Below, piece after piece: positions 26,540 through 37,846 of a stretch of DNA of 64,000 bases. Source of the DNA: Hyphomicrobium sp. (GTDB lineage Bacteria > Pseudomonadota > Alphaproteobacteria > Rhizobiales > Hyphomicrobiaceae); contig NZ_RXIZ01000013.1 in NCBI RefSeq assembly GCF_003987855.1, forward strand, positions 115,781-179,780. Direction: 5' to 3'. Within the stretch, counting starts at the first letter, position 1; every line of letters starts with the position of its first letter. Made by a program: the position numbers and the translations under genes. Under the pieces are notes generated by a model. That model had not been told where the DNA came from, did not search any database, and saw only the letters and a program-made list of their open reading frames with translations.

Positions 26540-29500
26540 GCGAATTGCAAACAGTCCGCGAGACTTTAAGCATCGAGGATGCATTGGCCCGGTTCGATCA
26601 CGCCGCGCCGAAAGTGGATCGCGAGATTCGCGACTGGTATAAAGACGCGGTTATCTATCAGCTGCATATCAAGGCGTTTCGCGATTCAAACGGCGATGGC
26701 ATTGGCGACTTTGGCGGCTTGATCGAGCACCTGGATTACGTGCAGCAGTTGGGTGCCACCGCGATCTGGCTGTTGCCGTTCTACCCTTCGCCCTTACGCG
26801 ACGACGGCTACGACATTTCCGATTACACCGACGTCAATCCATCGTACGGCACGCTCGATGACTTCAAGCGCTTCGTGGATGAGGCGCACGCGCGTGGCAT
26901 TCGAGTGATCACTGAACTCGTCATCAATCACACCTCCGACGCCCACGCCTGGTTTCAACGGGCGCGCCGTGCTCCGCCTGGATCTCCCGAACGCGACTTC
27001 TACGTCTGGAGCGACACCGAAGATCGCTACAACGGCACGCGCATCATCTTCGTCGACACCGAGTCGTCGAATTGGACGTGGGATCCGGTTGCAAAAGCGT
27101 ATTTCTGGCACCGTTTTTATTCGCATCAGCCGGATCTCAACTTCGACAACCCACTTGTGTTCGACGAGGTTGTCAAAGCTATGCGGTTCTGGCTCGATCT
27201 CGGCGTTGACGGTTTGAGGCTCGACGCGGTCCCCTATCTCTGTGAGCGCGAGGGTACCAACAACGAGAATCTGCCTGAGACTCATGCGGTCTTGCGCAAA
27301 ATTCGCGCTGAGATCGATGCGCGGTATCCCGACCGAATGTTACTCGCGGAAGCCAACCAGTGGCCCGAGGACACGCGCGCGTACTTCGGCGACGGCGACG
27401 AATGTCACATGGCATTTCACTTCCCGCTCATGCCGCGGATCTACATGTCGCTCGCGCAGGAGGATCGGCATCCGATTACTGACATCCTGCGACAGACCCC
27501 AGAAGTGCCGGAAGGTTGCCAGTGGGCGCTGTTCCTGCGCAACCATGATGAATTGACACTTGAAATGGTGACGGCGGAAGAACGCGACTATCTCTGGAAA
27601 ACCTACGCCGTTGACCCCCGCGCCCGTATCAATCTCGGCATCCGGCGAAGGCTCGCCGGGCTGATGGATAATGACCGGCGCAAAATCGAACTTATGAATA
27701 TTCTACTGCTCTCGATGCCTGGAACACCCGTGCTCTATTACGGCGACGAGATCGGGATGGGGGATAATTTTTATCTCGGCGATCGCGATGGCGTGCGGAC
27801 CCCGATGCAATGGTCGGTCGATCGAAATGCCGGGTTCTCGCGTTGCGAGCCGCAGCGGCTCTACCTGCCGGTGCTGATGGATCCCATTTACGGCTACCAG
27901 GCGGTAAACGTCGAAAGTCAGCAGTCGGATCTTTCCTCGCTTCTCAACTGGACTCGGCGAATGGTTGGCGTCCGAAAGGCGCACCGGTCGTTTGGGCGCG
28001 GCAAGCTGACATTCCTTTATCCGCGCAATCGGCGTGTCATCGCCTTCCTTCGGGAGTTCGAAAACGAACGCATCCTGTGCGTCGCTAATCTCAGCCGGTC
28101 AGCGCAGGCGGCGGAGATCGACCTGCAAAGTTATCGTGGCGCGGTCCCGATTGAATTGACGGACGGATCAACTTTTCCGCCGGTTGGCAGTTCACCCTAC
28201 ATGCTGACGCTGCCGGCGTACGGCTACTTCTGGTTTCTTCTCGCCGAAGCTGCAGAGCTTCCAGCATGGACGATCCCTGCGCCGGAGCCGCTGCCGCAGT
28301 TGGAGACCCTGGTGATGAGTAACGGCTGGCCGAGCATTCTCTCCGGCCGAGAAGGAGCGTTTTTTGCAAACGATGTCATTAAGCGGTTTCTCCCGCGGCA
28401 ACGTTGGTTTTCAGCAAAGAACGAGATCGTCGACGACGTGAGTATCGCATCTCTCGCGGATCTTGGTCAGGCCGGCGAACATCGCGCGGCCGTCGTCAAG
28501 GTGCGCTTCCGGGGCGGTAACGAACAGCAGTATCTGATGCCGCTTTCGTTGTTGCCGGGCCGCAGCGCGACGGCTCCAGACGAACCTATGCGACCGTACG
28601 CTCTCGGCATGGTGCGTCGTGGCGCGCAGATGGCACTTCTTGCAGATGCCGTCCACAATCCGGATTTCGCGCAACTCGTCGTCGATAACCTCAGACAATC
28701 CAGCGAGGTTGAGGGAGAAGGTGGCGGGCTCGTCTTCCGGGGGGCTCCGGCTCTCGCAGAGTGTCCGCCCAAGGAAGACACGATAAAGTTTGTCGGCGCC
28801 GAGCAGAGCAATGTTTCGGTCATCGTCGGCGACGTTGTCATTCTGAAATACTATCGGAAATTCGATCCTGGCGTTCAACCGGACGCCGAGGTCTCCGAAT
28901 ATCTCGCTGCGCAGGGCTTTTCACATACGCCGAAGTTTCTCGGCAAGGTCGATTGGAGGAGCAGCCACGACGAGACCTTCACGATCGCGGCCGCCTTCGA
29001 GTATGTGAGCAATCAGGGCGACGCTTGGTCCAGCGTCACGGAAGGGCTTACGCGCATCATCGAAGACTACGCGGTGAGCACGGTAGATGTGCAGACGCCG
29101 CAGCTTGCCTTCCCAGTTGGGATCGGAGCGCTTCTCGGCGAGCGCACAGCGCAGATGCACGCGGCATTCGCGTCACCGACGGCTGATGAGGCATTCAGGG
29201 GCGAGCCGGTCACTTCTGAGGATATCGCGCAATGGGTCGAGGAGGTCCGAGGTGAAGCGCATGCGACTTTCGACGCGCTGCGCAACGCTTCGTCAGACCT
29301 TGCGATTGGCGGGATCAAGGATTGCGTTGACCTCATTCTTTCGCGGGAATCTTCAGTGGGCAATCTGCTCGACCGCTGCGCGACGATCACGCCGTCTGGA
29401 CTCAAAACCCGCATCCACGGCGATTACCACCTTGGTCAGATCCTGGTTGTGCAAGACGATCTGATGATCATCGACTTCGAAGGTGAACCCCAACGGCCGC

Positions 29501-29874
29501 TGGCGGAGCGGCGGCGCAAGGCAACGCCGCTCGTGGACCTCGCTGGGATGCTGAGATCGCTCGATTATGCCGCATGGGCGGCTGTCGATCGCATTCACGA
29601 AAAGGGCCTCATTCCGCCGGAGAGAGCGCGGGAACTCGCATTTTCATGGCGTGATCGGGCGGTTGCTGATTGCCACAGCGCTTATGCTGCGCGTGCCAAA
29701 GACATGCCGAGCTATCCGCAGGATGCGGAAACAGCTGATGCGTTGCTGCAACTCTATCTGCTGCGCAAGGCTTTCTACGAAATGCAGTACGAGCTTGCGA
29801 GCCGGCCAACTTGGCTATCGATCCCTGTCAGAGGCGTGATCGACATGCTTGCACGAATGGCAGGTGAGAAATGA
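26536..29874 (+). CDS. treS: TreS-maltokinase fusion (trehalose synthase / Mak)
   Basis: The GTG at 26536 is chosen because it overlaps the glgE stop (GTGA), giving 1112 residues. Residues 1-570 are trehalose synthase, which isomerises trehalose and maltose: catalytic Asp230 (GLRLDAV), Glu272 (LLAEANQ) and Asp338 (FLRNHDE). Residues about 640-1112 form a maltokinase that phosphorylates maltose with ATP, with the aminoglycoside-kinase-like active site HGDYHLGQ and IIDFEGEP. Fusion of the two is common in proteobacteria and channels trehalose to maltose-1-phosphate, the GlgE substrate. No truncation is seen. Confidence 0.96.
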   Translation: MSELQTVRETLSIEDALARFDHAAPKVDREIRDWYKDAVIYQLHIKAFRDSNGDGIGDFGGLIEHLDYVQQLGATAIWLLPFYPSPLRDDGYDISDYTDVNPSYGTLDDFKRFVDEAHARGIRVITELVINHTSDAHAWFQRARRAPPGSPERDFYVWSDTEDRYNGTRIIFVDTESSNWTWDPVAKAYFWHRFYSHQPDLNFDNPLVFDEVVKAMRFWLDLGVDGLRLDAVPYLCEREGTNNENLPETHAVLRKIRAEIDARYPDRMLLAEANQWPEDTRAYFGDGDECHMAFHFPLMPRIYMSLAQEDRHPITDILRQTPEVPEGCQWALFLRNHDELTLEMVTAEERDYLWKTYAVDPRARINLGIRRRLAGLMDNDRRKIELMNILLLSMPGTPVLYYGDEIGMGDNFYLGDRDGVRTPMQWSVDRNAGFSRCEPQRLYLPVLMDPIYGYQAVNVESQQSDLSSLLNWTRRMVGVRKAHRSFGRGKLTFLYPRNRRVIAFLREFENERILCVANLSRSAQAAEIDLQSYRGAVPIELTDGSTFPPVGSSPYMLTLPAYGYFWFLLAEAAELPAWTIPAPEPLPQLETLVMSNGWPSILSGREGAFFANDVIKRFLPRQRWFSAKNEIVDDVSIASLADLGQAGEHRAAVVKVRFRGGNEQQYLMPLSLLPGRSATAPDEPMRPYALGMVRRGAQMALLADAVHNPDFAQLVVDNLRQSSEVEGEGGGLVFRGAPALAECPPKEDTIKFVGAEQSNVSVIVGDVVILKYYRKFDPGVQPDAEVSEYLAAQGFSHTPKFLGKVDWRSSHDETFTIAAAFEYVSNQGDAWSSVTEGLTRIIEDYAVSTVDVQTPQLAFPVGIGALLGERTAQMHAAFASPTADEAFRGEPVTSEDIAQWVEEVRGEAHATFDALRNASSDLAIGGIKDCVDLILSRESSVGNLLDRCATITPSGLKTRIHGDYHLGQILVVQDDLMIIDFEGEPQRPLAERRRKATPLVDLAGMLRSLDYAAWAAVDRIHEKGLIPPERARELAFSWRDRAVADCHSAYAARAKDMPSYPQDAETADALLQLYLLRKAFYEMQYELASRPTWLSIPVRGVIDMLARMAGEK

Positions 29875-32096
29875 GCAGCTCAGTGAAGAGAAGAAGCGTC
29901 GCCAACGATGCGTTCGAGCTGATCGTCAACGGTCGGCACGGAGATCCGTTTTCAATCCTGGGGCCGCACCGGGAGGGGAATGGGGAAATTGTCGTCCGCG
30001 TTTTTCACCCTGATGCCGCGCGGGCAGAACTCATCACGCGTACTGACGGCTCGGTCATCGCGGCTATGGAGCCCATCGATTCGAGGGGGCTTTTTTCAGC
30101 GACAGTGGCATCGGGTTTGGACGAAGGTTACCGTGTGCGCTTCGCCAACGATAAAGCGACATGGGAGGCTGAAGATCCCTATCGCTTTCCATCGTTTTTC
30201 GGCGAGCTTGATCTTTACCTGCTTGCCGAAGGCCGGCATCGGCGCGCCTATGAGAAGCTTGGCGCGCACGTATGCGATCATCTCGGCGTTCGCGGTACGC
30301 ATTTCGCTGTTTGGGCGCCAAATGCCGCGCGTGTAAGCGTCATCGGTGAGTTCAACTACTGGGATGGGCGGCGTCACCCGATGCGGCGGCATCCTGGAGC
30401 GGGCATCCACGAGATCTTTCTTCCCGACATCGTCGAGGGCGCTCTCTACAAGTATGAACTTATCGACGCTCGGGGAAACCTGCTTCCGGCAAAAGCCGAT
30501 CCTTATGGGCAGGCGCACGAGGCGCCGCCGCACACCGCATCCCGGGTTGCTAATCCAAACCGGCTCAACTGGAACGACGCAGAATGGTTCGACTGGCGTC
30601 GAGGTCGGAACGCGCGAACCGCCCCGATTTCGATCTACGAGGTGCATCTGGGATCGTGGCGGCGAGGGCCAGACAACACGTTTCTCAGTTACGATCGGAT
30701 TGCTGACGAGCTCATTCCGTACGTTCGCGATCTCGGCTTTACGCACGTGGAGCTGTTACCGATCTCGGAATATCCATTCGGCGGTTCCTGGGGCTACCAA
30801 CCAATCGGACTCTTTGCGCCGACGGCGAGGTTCGGGAGTCCGGGAGATTTTGAGAAGTTCGTCAACCGCTTTCACGAAGCCGGGATCGGCGTGATCCTCG
30901 ATTGGGTGCCCGCACACTTTCCCTCGGATGCTCATGGGCTGGTTCGCTTCGACGGCACGGCGCTCTATGAGCACGAGGACCCCCGCAAAGGGTTCCACAA
31001 AGATTGGAATACGTTGATCTACAATTATGGCCGACGTGAAGTTGCAAACTTCCTGGAATCTAACGCCGCCTTCTGGCTCGATCGCTATCATGTCGACGGC
31101 CTGCGCGTCGACGCGGTCGCATCCATGCTCTACCTCGACTACAGCCGGAATCCCGGTGAATGGGTCCCGAACGTTCACAATGGCCGCGAAAATCTCGAGG
31201 CGGTCTCATTCCTTCAAGAGATGAACAAGGGGGTCCGCGATAGCTTCCCCGGAGCGATGACGATCGCCGAGGAATCGACTGCGTGGCCGCGTGTTTCGCG
31301 GCCCGTCGAAGATGGCGGTCTCGGCTTTAGCTACAAGTGGAACATGGGATGGATGCATGACACGCTGCAGTATATCTCGCTCGATCCCATTCATCGCCAG
31401 TACCACCACAACGAGCTGACGTTTGGTCTGATTTATGCTTGGGATGAAAACTTCATCCTGCCGATCAGTCACGATGAAGTCGTGCATGGCAAGAAATCGT
31501 TGCTCGGCCGGATGCCCGGGGACCGATGGCAGCGGTTCGCGAACCTTCGCGCCTATCTCTCCTTCATGTGGACGCACCCCGGTAAAAAATTGCTCTTCAT
31601 GGGTTGCGAGTTTGCACAGGAGCGGGAGTGGTCACACGATCGATCGCTCGATTGGCACCTCGTGGCCGACGAGGCCCACCGAGGCATCCAATCGCTAGTT
31701 CGGGATCTCAATACGCTTTATCGCGAATATCCCTCGCTTCACGCGAGGGACTGCGAGTCCTCGGGCTTCCAGTGGATCGATGGCGGAAACGCGCGCGACA
31801 GCGTTCTCGCCTTCCTTCGCCTTGGTTATGAGCATGACCGTCCGGCGCTTGTCGTCTGCAATTTCACGCCAGTCGTGAGGCACGATTACATGATCGGCGT
31901 TCCCCATGCCGGTCGCTGGTTCGAGCGCTTTAATTCGGATGCTGCACAATATGGGGGCTCCGACGTCGGCAACGGCGGTGCGCTTCATACAGAGCGGCAA
32001 TCCCATCATGGTCATCCCCAAGCGCTGCGGCTGACGCTGCCGCCGCTGGGAGTTCTCGTCTTCATTCTCGATCAAGCAGAGGGGCAGCACGCTTGA
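29871..32096 (+). CDS. glgB: GlgB, 1,4-alpha-glucan branching enzyme
   Basis: GlgB cuts alpha-1,4 chains and reattaches them by alpha-1,6 bonds, branching the glucan made by GlgE. The 741-residue protein has the full long form: an N-terminal N1 module, a CBM48 ([20 protein letters not shown]), the GH13_9 barrel and a C-terminal beta domain. Catalytic residues are visible in [17 protein letters not shown] (nucleophile Asp), [10 protein letters not shown] (Glu) and [13 protein letters not shown] (Asp). It overlaps the preceding and following genes by 4 bases each, so translation is coupled. Confidence 0.96.
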   Translation: MSSSVKRRSVANDAFELIVNGRHGDPFSILGPHREGNGEIVVRVFHPDAARAELITRTDGSVIAAMEPIDSRGLFSATVASGLDEGYRVRFANDKATWEAEDPYRFPSFFGELDLYLLAEGRHRRAYEKLGAHVCDHLGVRGTHFAVWAPNAARVSVIGEFNYWDGRRHPMRRHPGAGIHEIFLPDIVEGALYKYELIDARGNLLPAKADPYGQAHEAPPHTASRVANPNRLNWNDAEWFDWRRGRNARTAPISIYEVHLGSWRRGPDNTFLSYDRIADELIPYVRDLGFTHVELLPISEYPFGGSWGYQPIGLFAPTARFGSPGDFEKFVNRFHEAGIGVILDWVPAHFPSDAHGLVRFDGTALYEHEDPRKGFHKDWNTLIYNYGRREVANFLESNAAFWLDRYHVDGLRVDAVASMLYLDYSRNPGEWVPNVHNGRENLEAVSFLQEMNKGVRDSFPGAMTIAEESTAWPRVSRPVEDGGLGFSYKWNMGWMHDTLQYISLDPIHRQYHHNELTFGLIYAWDENFILPISHDEVVHGKKSLLGRMPGDRWQRFANLRAYLSFMWTHPGKKLLFMGCEFAQEREWSHDRSLDWHLVADEAHRGIQSLVRDLNTLYREYPSLHARDCESSGFQWIDGGNARDSVLAFLRLGYEHDRPALVVCNFTPVVRHDYMIGVPHAGRWFERFNSDAAQYGGSDVGNGGALHTERQSHHGHPQALRLTLPPLGVLVFILDQAEGQHA

Positions 32097-34192
32097 GCCG
32101 ATCACGATACCGCGTTCAGGCGGGATCTCCCGCAGTTCTCGGCGCAAACGCCGATTCCCGTGGCGTGAACTTCGCGCTTTATTCTGCGAATGCATCGCGT
32201 GTTGAGCTTTGCCTTTTTGGTCCCGATGGCCAGCAGGAAACGGCACGCATTGCGTTGCCGGAATTCACTGATGAAGTTTGGCATGGCTACATTCCAGGCT
32301 TAAAGCCAGGACAGCTGTACGGTTATCGCGTCCATGGCGCATACAGTCCTGAGGAAGGACATCGTTTCAATCCGCACAAGCTTCTTGTCGATCCCTATGC
32401 GCGCGAACTCAGAGGCGACGTGCAATGGAACGATGCGCACTTCGGCTACGTCGTCGGCGGTGACGATATCGTCATGGACGAGCGAGATAGTGCCGACTTC
32501 ACGCCGAAATGCGTGGTTGGGCCTAAGCCTCGGGTCAGATGGACGCCGAGGCTGCCGTTCTCGAAGCGCTTCAAGCCCAAAACTTGGGATCAGACGGTCA
32601 TCTACGAAGCTCACGTAAAGGGCTTCACCAAGCTCAATGCTGAAATTCCGGAAAATCTGCGCGGTACCTTCGCGGGGCTCGGACATCCGAAAGCCGTCGA
32701 TTATCTTGTGAAGCTTGGGATCACTGCGGTCGAGCTGCTGCCGGTCCAGTGCTTCTTCGACGATCGATATCTCGTCGAAAAGCAATTGAAGAACTATTGG
32801 GGTTACAGCACGCTTTGCTATTTCGCGCCGGCCTCACATTACCTGAGCAGCGGCGACCCCGACGAAATCAGGGTGGCGGTCGATGCGCTTCACGCGGCGG
32901 GTATCGAGGTCATCCTCGATGTGGTTTACAACCACACATGTGAAGGCAATCACCTCGGCCCCACGATCTCCTTCCGCGGGATCGACAACGCATCTTACTA
33001 CAAGCTCGCGGATGAGCCGCGCTTTTATTACGACACCACCGGATGCGGTAACACGCTCAACGTCGGGAATCCGCGTGTTTTAGAACTCGTCACCAGCAGC
33101 CTTCGCCACTGGGTCGAGAATTACGGTATCGATGGCTTCCGGTTCGACTTGGCGACATCGCTGGCGCGCGACGGGCGTTCATTCAGTCCCGATAGTTCAT
33201 TTCTATCGGCGGTTCGCCAAGATCCTTTGCTGTCGAACGTGAAACTCATCGCTGAGTCCTGGGACTTGGGAGAAGATTCGTATCAGGTCGGAAATTTCCC
33301 GCCCGGCTGGGCAGAATGGAATGGCCGATATCGAGACGACGTGCGCTCGTTTTGGTTGGGCACGGATGGGATGGCCGCGGCGGTATCAGGTGCGCTTCTC
33401 GGGTCTGCGGACCTGTTCGACAGACGCGGGCGCAAACCGTGGGCGAGCATCAATTTCCTGACAGCGCATGACGGCTTCACCCTCGCTGACCTCTATGCCT
33501 ACAACGAGAAGCACAACGAGGCGAACAAGGAGGACAACAACGACGGTCATAACGATAACCGCAGCTGGAATTGCGGTCATGAGGGCCCGACAGACGACGA
33601 AAATATTCTCGCACTCCGGGATAGGCTGCGTCGCGCAGCCATGGCGACGCTATTGTTCTCCCAAGGCACGCCCATGATCCTGATGGGAGACGAGTGTGGC
33701 CGAAGCCAAGGCGGCAACAACAACGCCTATTGCCAGGATAACGAGACGACATGGCTAAGATGGACCGAGCGCAATCCGCACGATGAGGCGTTCCTGGAAT
33801 TCACGAAGCGCTTGATAGCGCTGAGAGCGGACACGTCGCTCCTTCATCGCGACCATTTCCTTCACGGCTCGTCCGTGGGCAAGCAGATGAAGGACGTCAT
33901 CTGGATCCGCGCAGACGGCAAGACGATGGAGCCGGAAGACTGGACGAATGATCTCGTTCGCAGCTTCGGACTAATGCTTTGTGATCGTAGTGGAGACGCG
34001 CTTCTGCTGCTCTTCAATGCGCATACCGAAGGCGTTTCGTACGAGCTGCCGAAGCTTGCGAAGAACGAGCATTGGAACATCGTCATTTACACCGATGTCG
34101 GGACGGAAGGTCCAGGAGAGGGCGCCGAACTAGACAAGGCTTTCATCATTGCGGGACGGTCTCTCTGTCTCATGAAGGGCCGGTGGAAATGA
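32093..34192 (+). CDS. glgX: GlgX, glycogen debranching enzyme (isoamylase type)
   Basis: This 699-residue GH13_11 enzyme hydrolyses alpha-1,6 branches, chiefly of phosphorylase-trimmed glycogen. The N-terminal CBM48 reads [20 protein letters not shown]. The catalytic set is in [16 protein letters not shown] (Asp), LIAESWDLG (Glu) and TAHDGFTL (Asp). The start is a TTG at 32093 overlapping the glgB stop (TTGA); no better start keeps the conserved N-terminus. An [14 protein letters not shown] insert typical of GlgX is present. A rare start codon may lower its translation relative to neighbours. Confidence 0.94.
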   Translation: MSRSRYRVQAGSPAVLGANADSRGVNFALYSANASRVELCLFGPDGQQETARIALPEFTDEVWHGYIPGLKPGQLYGYRVHGAYSPEEGHRFNPHKLLVDPYARELRGDVQWNDAHFGYVVGGDDIVMDERDSADFTPKCVVGPKPRVRWTPRLPFSKRFKPKTWDQTVIYEAHVKGFTKLNAEIPENLRGTFAGLGHPKAVDYLVKLGITAVELLPVQCFFDDRYLVEKQLKNYWGYSTLCYFAPASHYLSSGDPDEIRVAVDALHAAGIEVILDVVYNHTCEGNHLGPTISFRGIDNASYYKLADEPRFYYDTTGCGNTLNVGNPRVLELVTSSLRHWVENYGIDGFRFDLATSLARDGRSFSPDSSFLSAVRQDPLLSNVKLIAESWDLGEDSYQVGNFPPGWAEWNGRYRDDVRSFWLGTDGMAAAVSGALLGSADLFDRRGRKPWASINFLTAHDGFTLADLYAYNEKHNEANKEDNNDGHNDNRSWNCGHEGPTDDENILALRDRLRRAAMATLLFSQGTPMILMGDECGRSQGGNNNAYCQDNETTWLRWTERNPHDEAFLEFTKRLIALRADTSLLHRDHFLHGSSVGKQMKDVIWIRADGKTMEPEDWTNDLVRSFGLMLCDRSGDALLLLFNAHTEGVSYELPKLAKNEHWNIVIYTDVGTEGPGEGAELDKAFIIAGRSLCLMKGRWK

Positions 34193-36015
34193 CGTCCTAC
34201 GCGTTTCGTACGTCATGGGGAGCGAACGTCGAGCAGGCAGGGGCGCAGTTCAGAATTTGGGCGCCAGGAGTAAATGCGATCGATCTCGTTGCGGCGGATA
34301 GCCTGAAGCGAGAGGCGATGCAGGCAATCGGCGGTGGTTGGTTCGCGTTGACGACGTCGCTCATTCCGTTAGGAGGCGGTTATAGTTTTCGACTACCAAA
34401 TGGCCAACTCGTTCCCGATCCCGCTGCCCGAGCTCAGGTCGGTGACGTGCATGGGCCATCGAAATTGGTCGATGCAAAATCGTACGATTGGAAGACAGCG
34501 GATTGGCCTGGGCGGCCTTGGGAAAGCGCTGTCATCTACGAGCTGCATACGGGCACTTTCACAGCCGAGGGTACATTCGATGGCATTGCCAAGCGCCTCG
34601 ACTATCTAGTGTCGCTCGGAGTTACAGCGTTTGAGATCATGCCGGTGGCGCAATTCGGGGGGACCAGAGGATGGGGTTACGATGGCGTTCTGCATTATGC
34701 GCCGCATTCGAACTACGGATCACCTGAGAGCCTCAAGGCTCTTGTCGACGCAGCTCATGCTCGCGGCCTGATGGTCCTGCTCGACGTGGTCTACAATCAC
34801 TTCGGCCCTGACGGCAATTACCTTGGATCCTATGCGCCGCAATTCTTCCATCCTGAACTGCACACGCCGTGGGGAGCGGGCATCGCCTACGACAATCCTG
34901 CTGTTCGCCAGTTCTTTATCGACAACGCCCTTTACTGGCTCAAGGAGTACCGATTCGACGGACTTCGATTGGACGCAGTCGATCAGATAAGAGACCCGTC
35001 CGCGGTCCATTTGCTGAATGATATCGCGCGGGCCGTGCGAGAACGGATTACCGATCGTCGAGTTCACCTGACGACAGAAGACGATCGGAACATCGTGAGC
35101 TTGCATGGTCGAGACGCGTCGGGGATTCCGGAGCTTTTCACGGCCGAGTGGAACGATGATTTCCACCATGTCGTGCATGCGATGGCGACGGGCGAAAGCG
35201 ATGGCTATTACGCCGACTATCACTCGGACTGCGCGCGTCATCTGTGCCGAACCTTGACCGAGGGCTACGTGTATCAGGGTGAACCCTCGCCTTTTCGCGA
35301 GGGAGAAACGCGCGGAGAGCCTTCAAGCGGCTTGCCGCCTGCCGCGTTCGTCAACTTCCTTCAGAACCACGATCAGATCGGCAATCGGGCGTTTGGCGAA
35401 CGCCTTTCGACATTGATCGGCGCGGAAGAGCTAGAGGTGCTGACCGCGCTGCTGCTGCTATCTCCATTTACACCTCTGATTTTCATGGGTGACGAATGGG
35501 CCGAACGGCGCCCGTTCCTCTATTTCACCGATTTCGAGGGAGAGCTTGGTCGTGCGGTTCGAGAGGGTCGCCGCAACGAGTTTCGCAAATGGACAGCTTT
35601 CGGTGATCCAATCTTGCGCGAGAAGATCCCGGACCCAAACGATCCTGCGACGGCGCGCGCCAGCACAATCGACTGGTTGAACGCCAAACGGGACAATCCG
35701 CAGTTCGCGTTGGTGAAGAGTTTACTCAAGCTGCGCACGGAAAAGCTCGTTCCGCTCTTCAAGGATATCCGGCTTGCAGACGCGAGCGGTCGAGCGATCG
35801 GACCGAAGGCAATAAGCGTCGACTGGCGCACTTCTGGCGGCAGAACCTTGCGGCTTGATCTTAACCTCGGGGAGGAAGCGTGTGATGCGACTTCGGTGGC
35901 AGACGGTGCGGAAATCCTGTTTGTCTCAAGCGGTATCGCCGAGGCAAGCGTCGAAAATGGTTTGCTGCCGCCCAGAAGCCTTGTCTTGAGTTTGGTGCCC
36001 GGCTCTCATGAATGA
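34189..36015 (+). CDS. treZ: TreZ, malto-oligosyltrehalose trehalohydrolase
   Basis: TreZ releases trehalose from malto-oligosyltrehalose formed by TreY. ATG at 34189 overlaps the glgX stop (ATGA) and begins the family's N-terminal carbohydrate-binding module (GAQFRIWAPGVNAIDLV), giving 608 residues; the longer frame upstream is not coding. The GH13_10 barrel contains GLRLDAVDQIRD (Asp), LTTEDDRN (Glu) and NHDQIGNRAFGERL (Asp). It overlaps malQ by 8 bases. Its partner TreY is two genes further on in the same operon. Confidence 0.95.
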   Translation: MTSYAFRTSWGANVEQAGAQFRIWAPGVNAIDLVAADSLKREAMQAIGGGWFALTTSLIPLGGGYSFRLPNGQLVPDPAARAQVGDVHGPSKLVDAKSYDWKTADWPGRPWESAVIYELHTGTFTAEGTFDGIAKRLDYLVSLGVTAFEIMPVAQFGGTRGWGYDGVLHYAPHSNYGSPESLKALVDAAHARGLMVLLDVVYNHFGPDGNYLGSYAPQFFHPELHTPWGAGIAYDNPAVRQFFIDNALYWLKEYRFDGLRLDAVDQIRDPSAVHLLNDIARAVRERITDRRVHLTTEDDRNIVSLHGRDASGIPELFTAEWNDDFHHVVHAMATGESDGYYADYHSDCARHLCRTLTEGYVYQGEPSPFREGETRGEPSSGLPPAAFVNFLQNHDQIGNRAFGERLSTLIGAEELEVLTALLLLSPFTPLIFMGDEWAERRPFLYFTDFEGELGRAVREGRRNEFRKWTAFGDPILREKIPDPNDPATARASTIDWLNAKRDNPQFALVKSLLKLRTEKLVPLFKDIRLADASGRAIGPKAISVDWRTSGGRTLRLDLNLGEEACDATSVADGAEILFVSSGIAEASVENGLLPPRSLVLSLVPGSHE

Positions 36016-37846
36016 TCCGCTCTCAAGACTATCGGCGATATACGGGATCGAAGAATCCTATATCAGCGCCACGGGTGAGCATCGTGTTATCCCGGACGCC
36101 ATCAAGATCAGTCTCTTGGAAGCCATGGGCGTCGATGCAGCGCACGACCTGGATCTCGATCACGGACAGCATCCCTCTAGCTCGGGTAGCCCGCAGCATG
36201 GTGGCGAGTGCTATGTTCCCGATTGGCTGCGAGAGGGTCGGATTTGGGGCGTCAGCACGCAGCTATACGCGATCTCCTCACGTCGAAATCAAGGGATCGG
36301 CGACTTCGTAGATCTTGCGAACTTGGCGGAGCTCGCGGCTGCGCGAGGCGCTGACTTCGTCGGCGTCAATCCGCTGCATGCATTGTTTTGGGACGATCCG
36401 AACCGTTGCAGCCCGTACTTCCCTTCAACGCGACAGTTCATCAATCCGCTTTATATCGCGATCGATGTGCTGCCACTCGGAGCCGAGATTCTCGCTCGCG
36501 AGGATCAATGCGTACAGTCGGTCCGCGAGAGCCGGACGGTCGACTACGGGACTGTGGCGAGGCTGAAGCATCGCGCTTTGCGTGAGATATTTTTCCGGTC
36601 CTCGGCACGCGATGATTTCGAATTTCGGAGTTTCTGTGAAGATCGCGGACAGCCTCTGGACAATTTCGCGCGATTTGAAACCCTGAGCGCGCTCATGGTG
36701 GAGCGAGGATTCCAATCCGGATGGCTCAAGTGGTCGCCCGAGTTTCAGGACGTTCACTCCTCCGCAGTTTTGGAATTGATGCGTGACCATCAAGACGACA
36801 TTCTTTGGCACAAGTGGCTGCAGTGGACTGCGCACACGCAGTTAGCTGAGGCGCAGCGATGCGCGCTCGCGGCGGGGATGCGGGTTGGACTTTATCTCGA
36901 TCTCGCTGTCGGCGTGGCGCCCGATGGTGCGGCGACTTGGGGCGACCCGGCACTGGTGACCGCGAAGGCGCGTATTGGATGTCCGCCGGATGAATTCAAT
37001 GTGCTGGGTCAGGACTGGGGCCTGGCGCCGATCATCCCTTCGGCTTTGGAAGAGCGGGCGATGGGCCCGTTCGAAGAGGTGATCGCGGCCTCCGCCTGTT
37101 ACGCCGGTGCCGTTCGGATCGATCACGCGATGGCATTAGAGCGTCTCTATTGGATACCGGAAGGCAGCGATGCTCGTGGGGGCGGATATGTCCGTTACCC
37201 TCGCGAAGAGATGCTGGACGTAGTCGCTCGTGTCTCCGAGAAATTCAACACGATCATCATCGGCGAAGACTTGGGCACGGTTCCCGCCGCGTTTCGAGAT
37301 CGAATGTGGGAACGTCAGATTCATAGCTATCGCGTTTTCTATTTCGAGCGTGATGAGGCGGGTCACTATGTGAATCCAGAAAGCTATCCACAATTGGCGC
37401 TTGCGTGCATTGGCACGCATGATCTGCCGACGCTCGGCGGATGGTGGAGTGGAACGGATATCGAAACGCGCCGGAAACTCGGCTTGATCGCGGAGGGGTA
37501 CATCGAAGCCGAGTTGGCCGCGCGACAGGGCCACCGCCGCCAACTTCTTGCCCTTCTAGCCCGTAACGGGTTCGCTCATGCAATTGACCACGCGTCCGCT
37601 ACTGAACTTGCGGATGAGGTGGTCTGCGATCTGCATGCCTGCATTGCCAAGGTTCCCAGCCGCTTGTTCGTCGTGCAGCTTGAGGACATTGCCGGAGCAC
37701 GGGATCAGATCAATCTTCCGGGAACGCACAAGGAATATCCGAATTGGCGGTCTAAGTTGCCAATGACGCTCGAAGAACTTTTCGATTCCCCCTTGGCGGC
37801 TCGAACGCTCGATGCCGTCGCGCGCGTGCGGCCGCGTCAGCCATGA
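36008..37846 (+). CDS. malQ: MalQ, 4-alpha-glucanotransferase (amylomaltase)
   Basis: MalQ (GH77) disproportionates malto-oligosaccharides, moving glucan segments to glucose or other acceptors. The 612-residue protein shows the GH77 pattern: GVSTQLYAISSRRNQGIGDF, GVNPLHALF, VRIDHAMALERLYWIP (nucleophile Asp), GEDLGTVP (Glu) and GTHDLPTLGGWW (Asp). It can supply suitable chain lengths for TreY or GlgP. It overlaps both neighbours, so it belongs firmly to the operon. Confidence 0.94.
   Translation: MNDPLSRLSAIYGIEESYISATGEHRVIPDAIKISLLEAMGVDAAHDLDLDHGQHPSSSGSPQHGGECYVPDWLREGRIWGVSTQLYAISSRRNQGIGDFVDLANLAELAAARGADFVGVNPLHALFWDDPNRCSPYFPSTRQFINPLYIAIDVLPLGAEILAREDQCVQSVRESRTVDYGTVARLKHRALREIFFRSSARDDFEFRSFCEDRGQPLDNFARFETLSALMVERGFQSGWLKWSPEFQDVHSSAVLELMRDHQDDILWHKWLQWTAHTQLAEAQRCALAAGMRVGLYLDLAVGVAPDGAATWGDPALVTAKARIGCPPDEFNVLGQDWGLAPIIPSALEERAMGPFEEVIAASACYAGAVRIDHAMALERLYWIPEGSDARGGGYVRYPREEMLDVVARVSEKFNTIIIGEDLGTVPAAFRDRMWERQIHSYRVFYFERDEAGHYVNPESYPQLALACIGTHDLPTLGGWWSGTDIETRRKLGLIAEGYIEAELAARQGHRRQLLALLARNGFAHAIDHASATELADEVVCDLHACIAKVPSRLFVVQLEDIAGARDQINLPGTHKEYPNWRSKLPMTLEELFDSPLAARTLDAVARVRPRQP

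Noticed and set aside
34072-34188. Longer TreZ start
   Set aside because: The extra residues overlap GlgX coding in another frame; ATG at 34189 gives the normal family N-terminus and the ATGA overlap.
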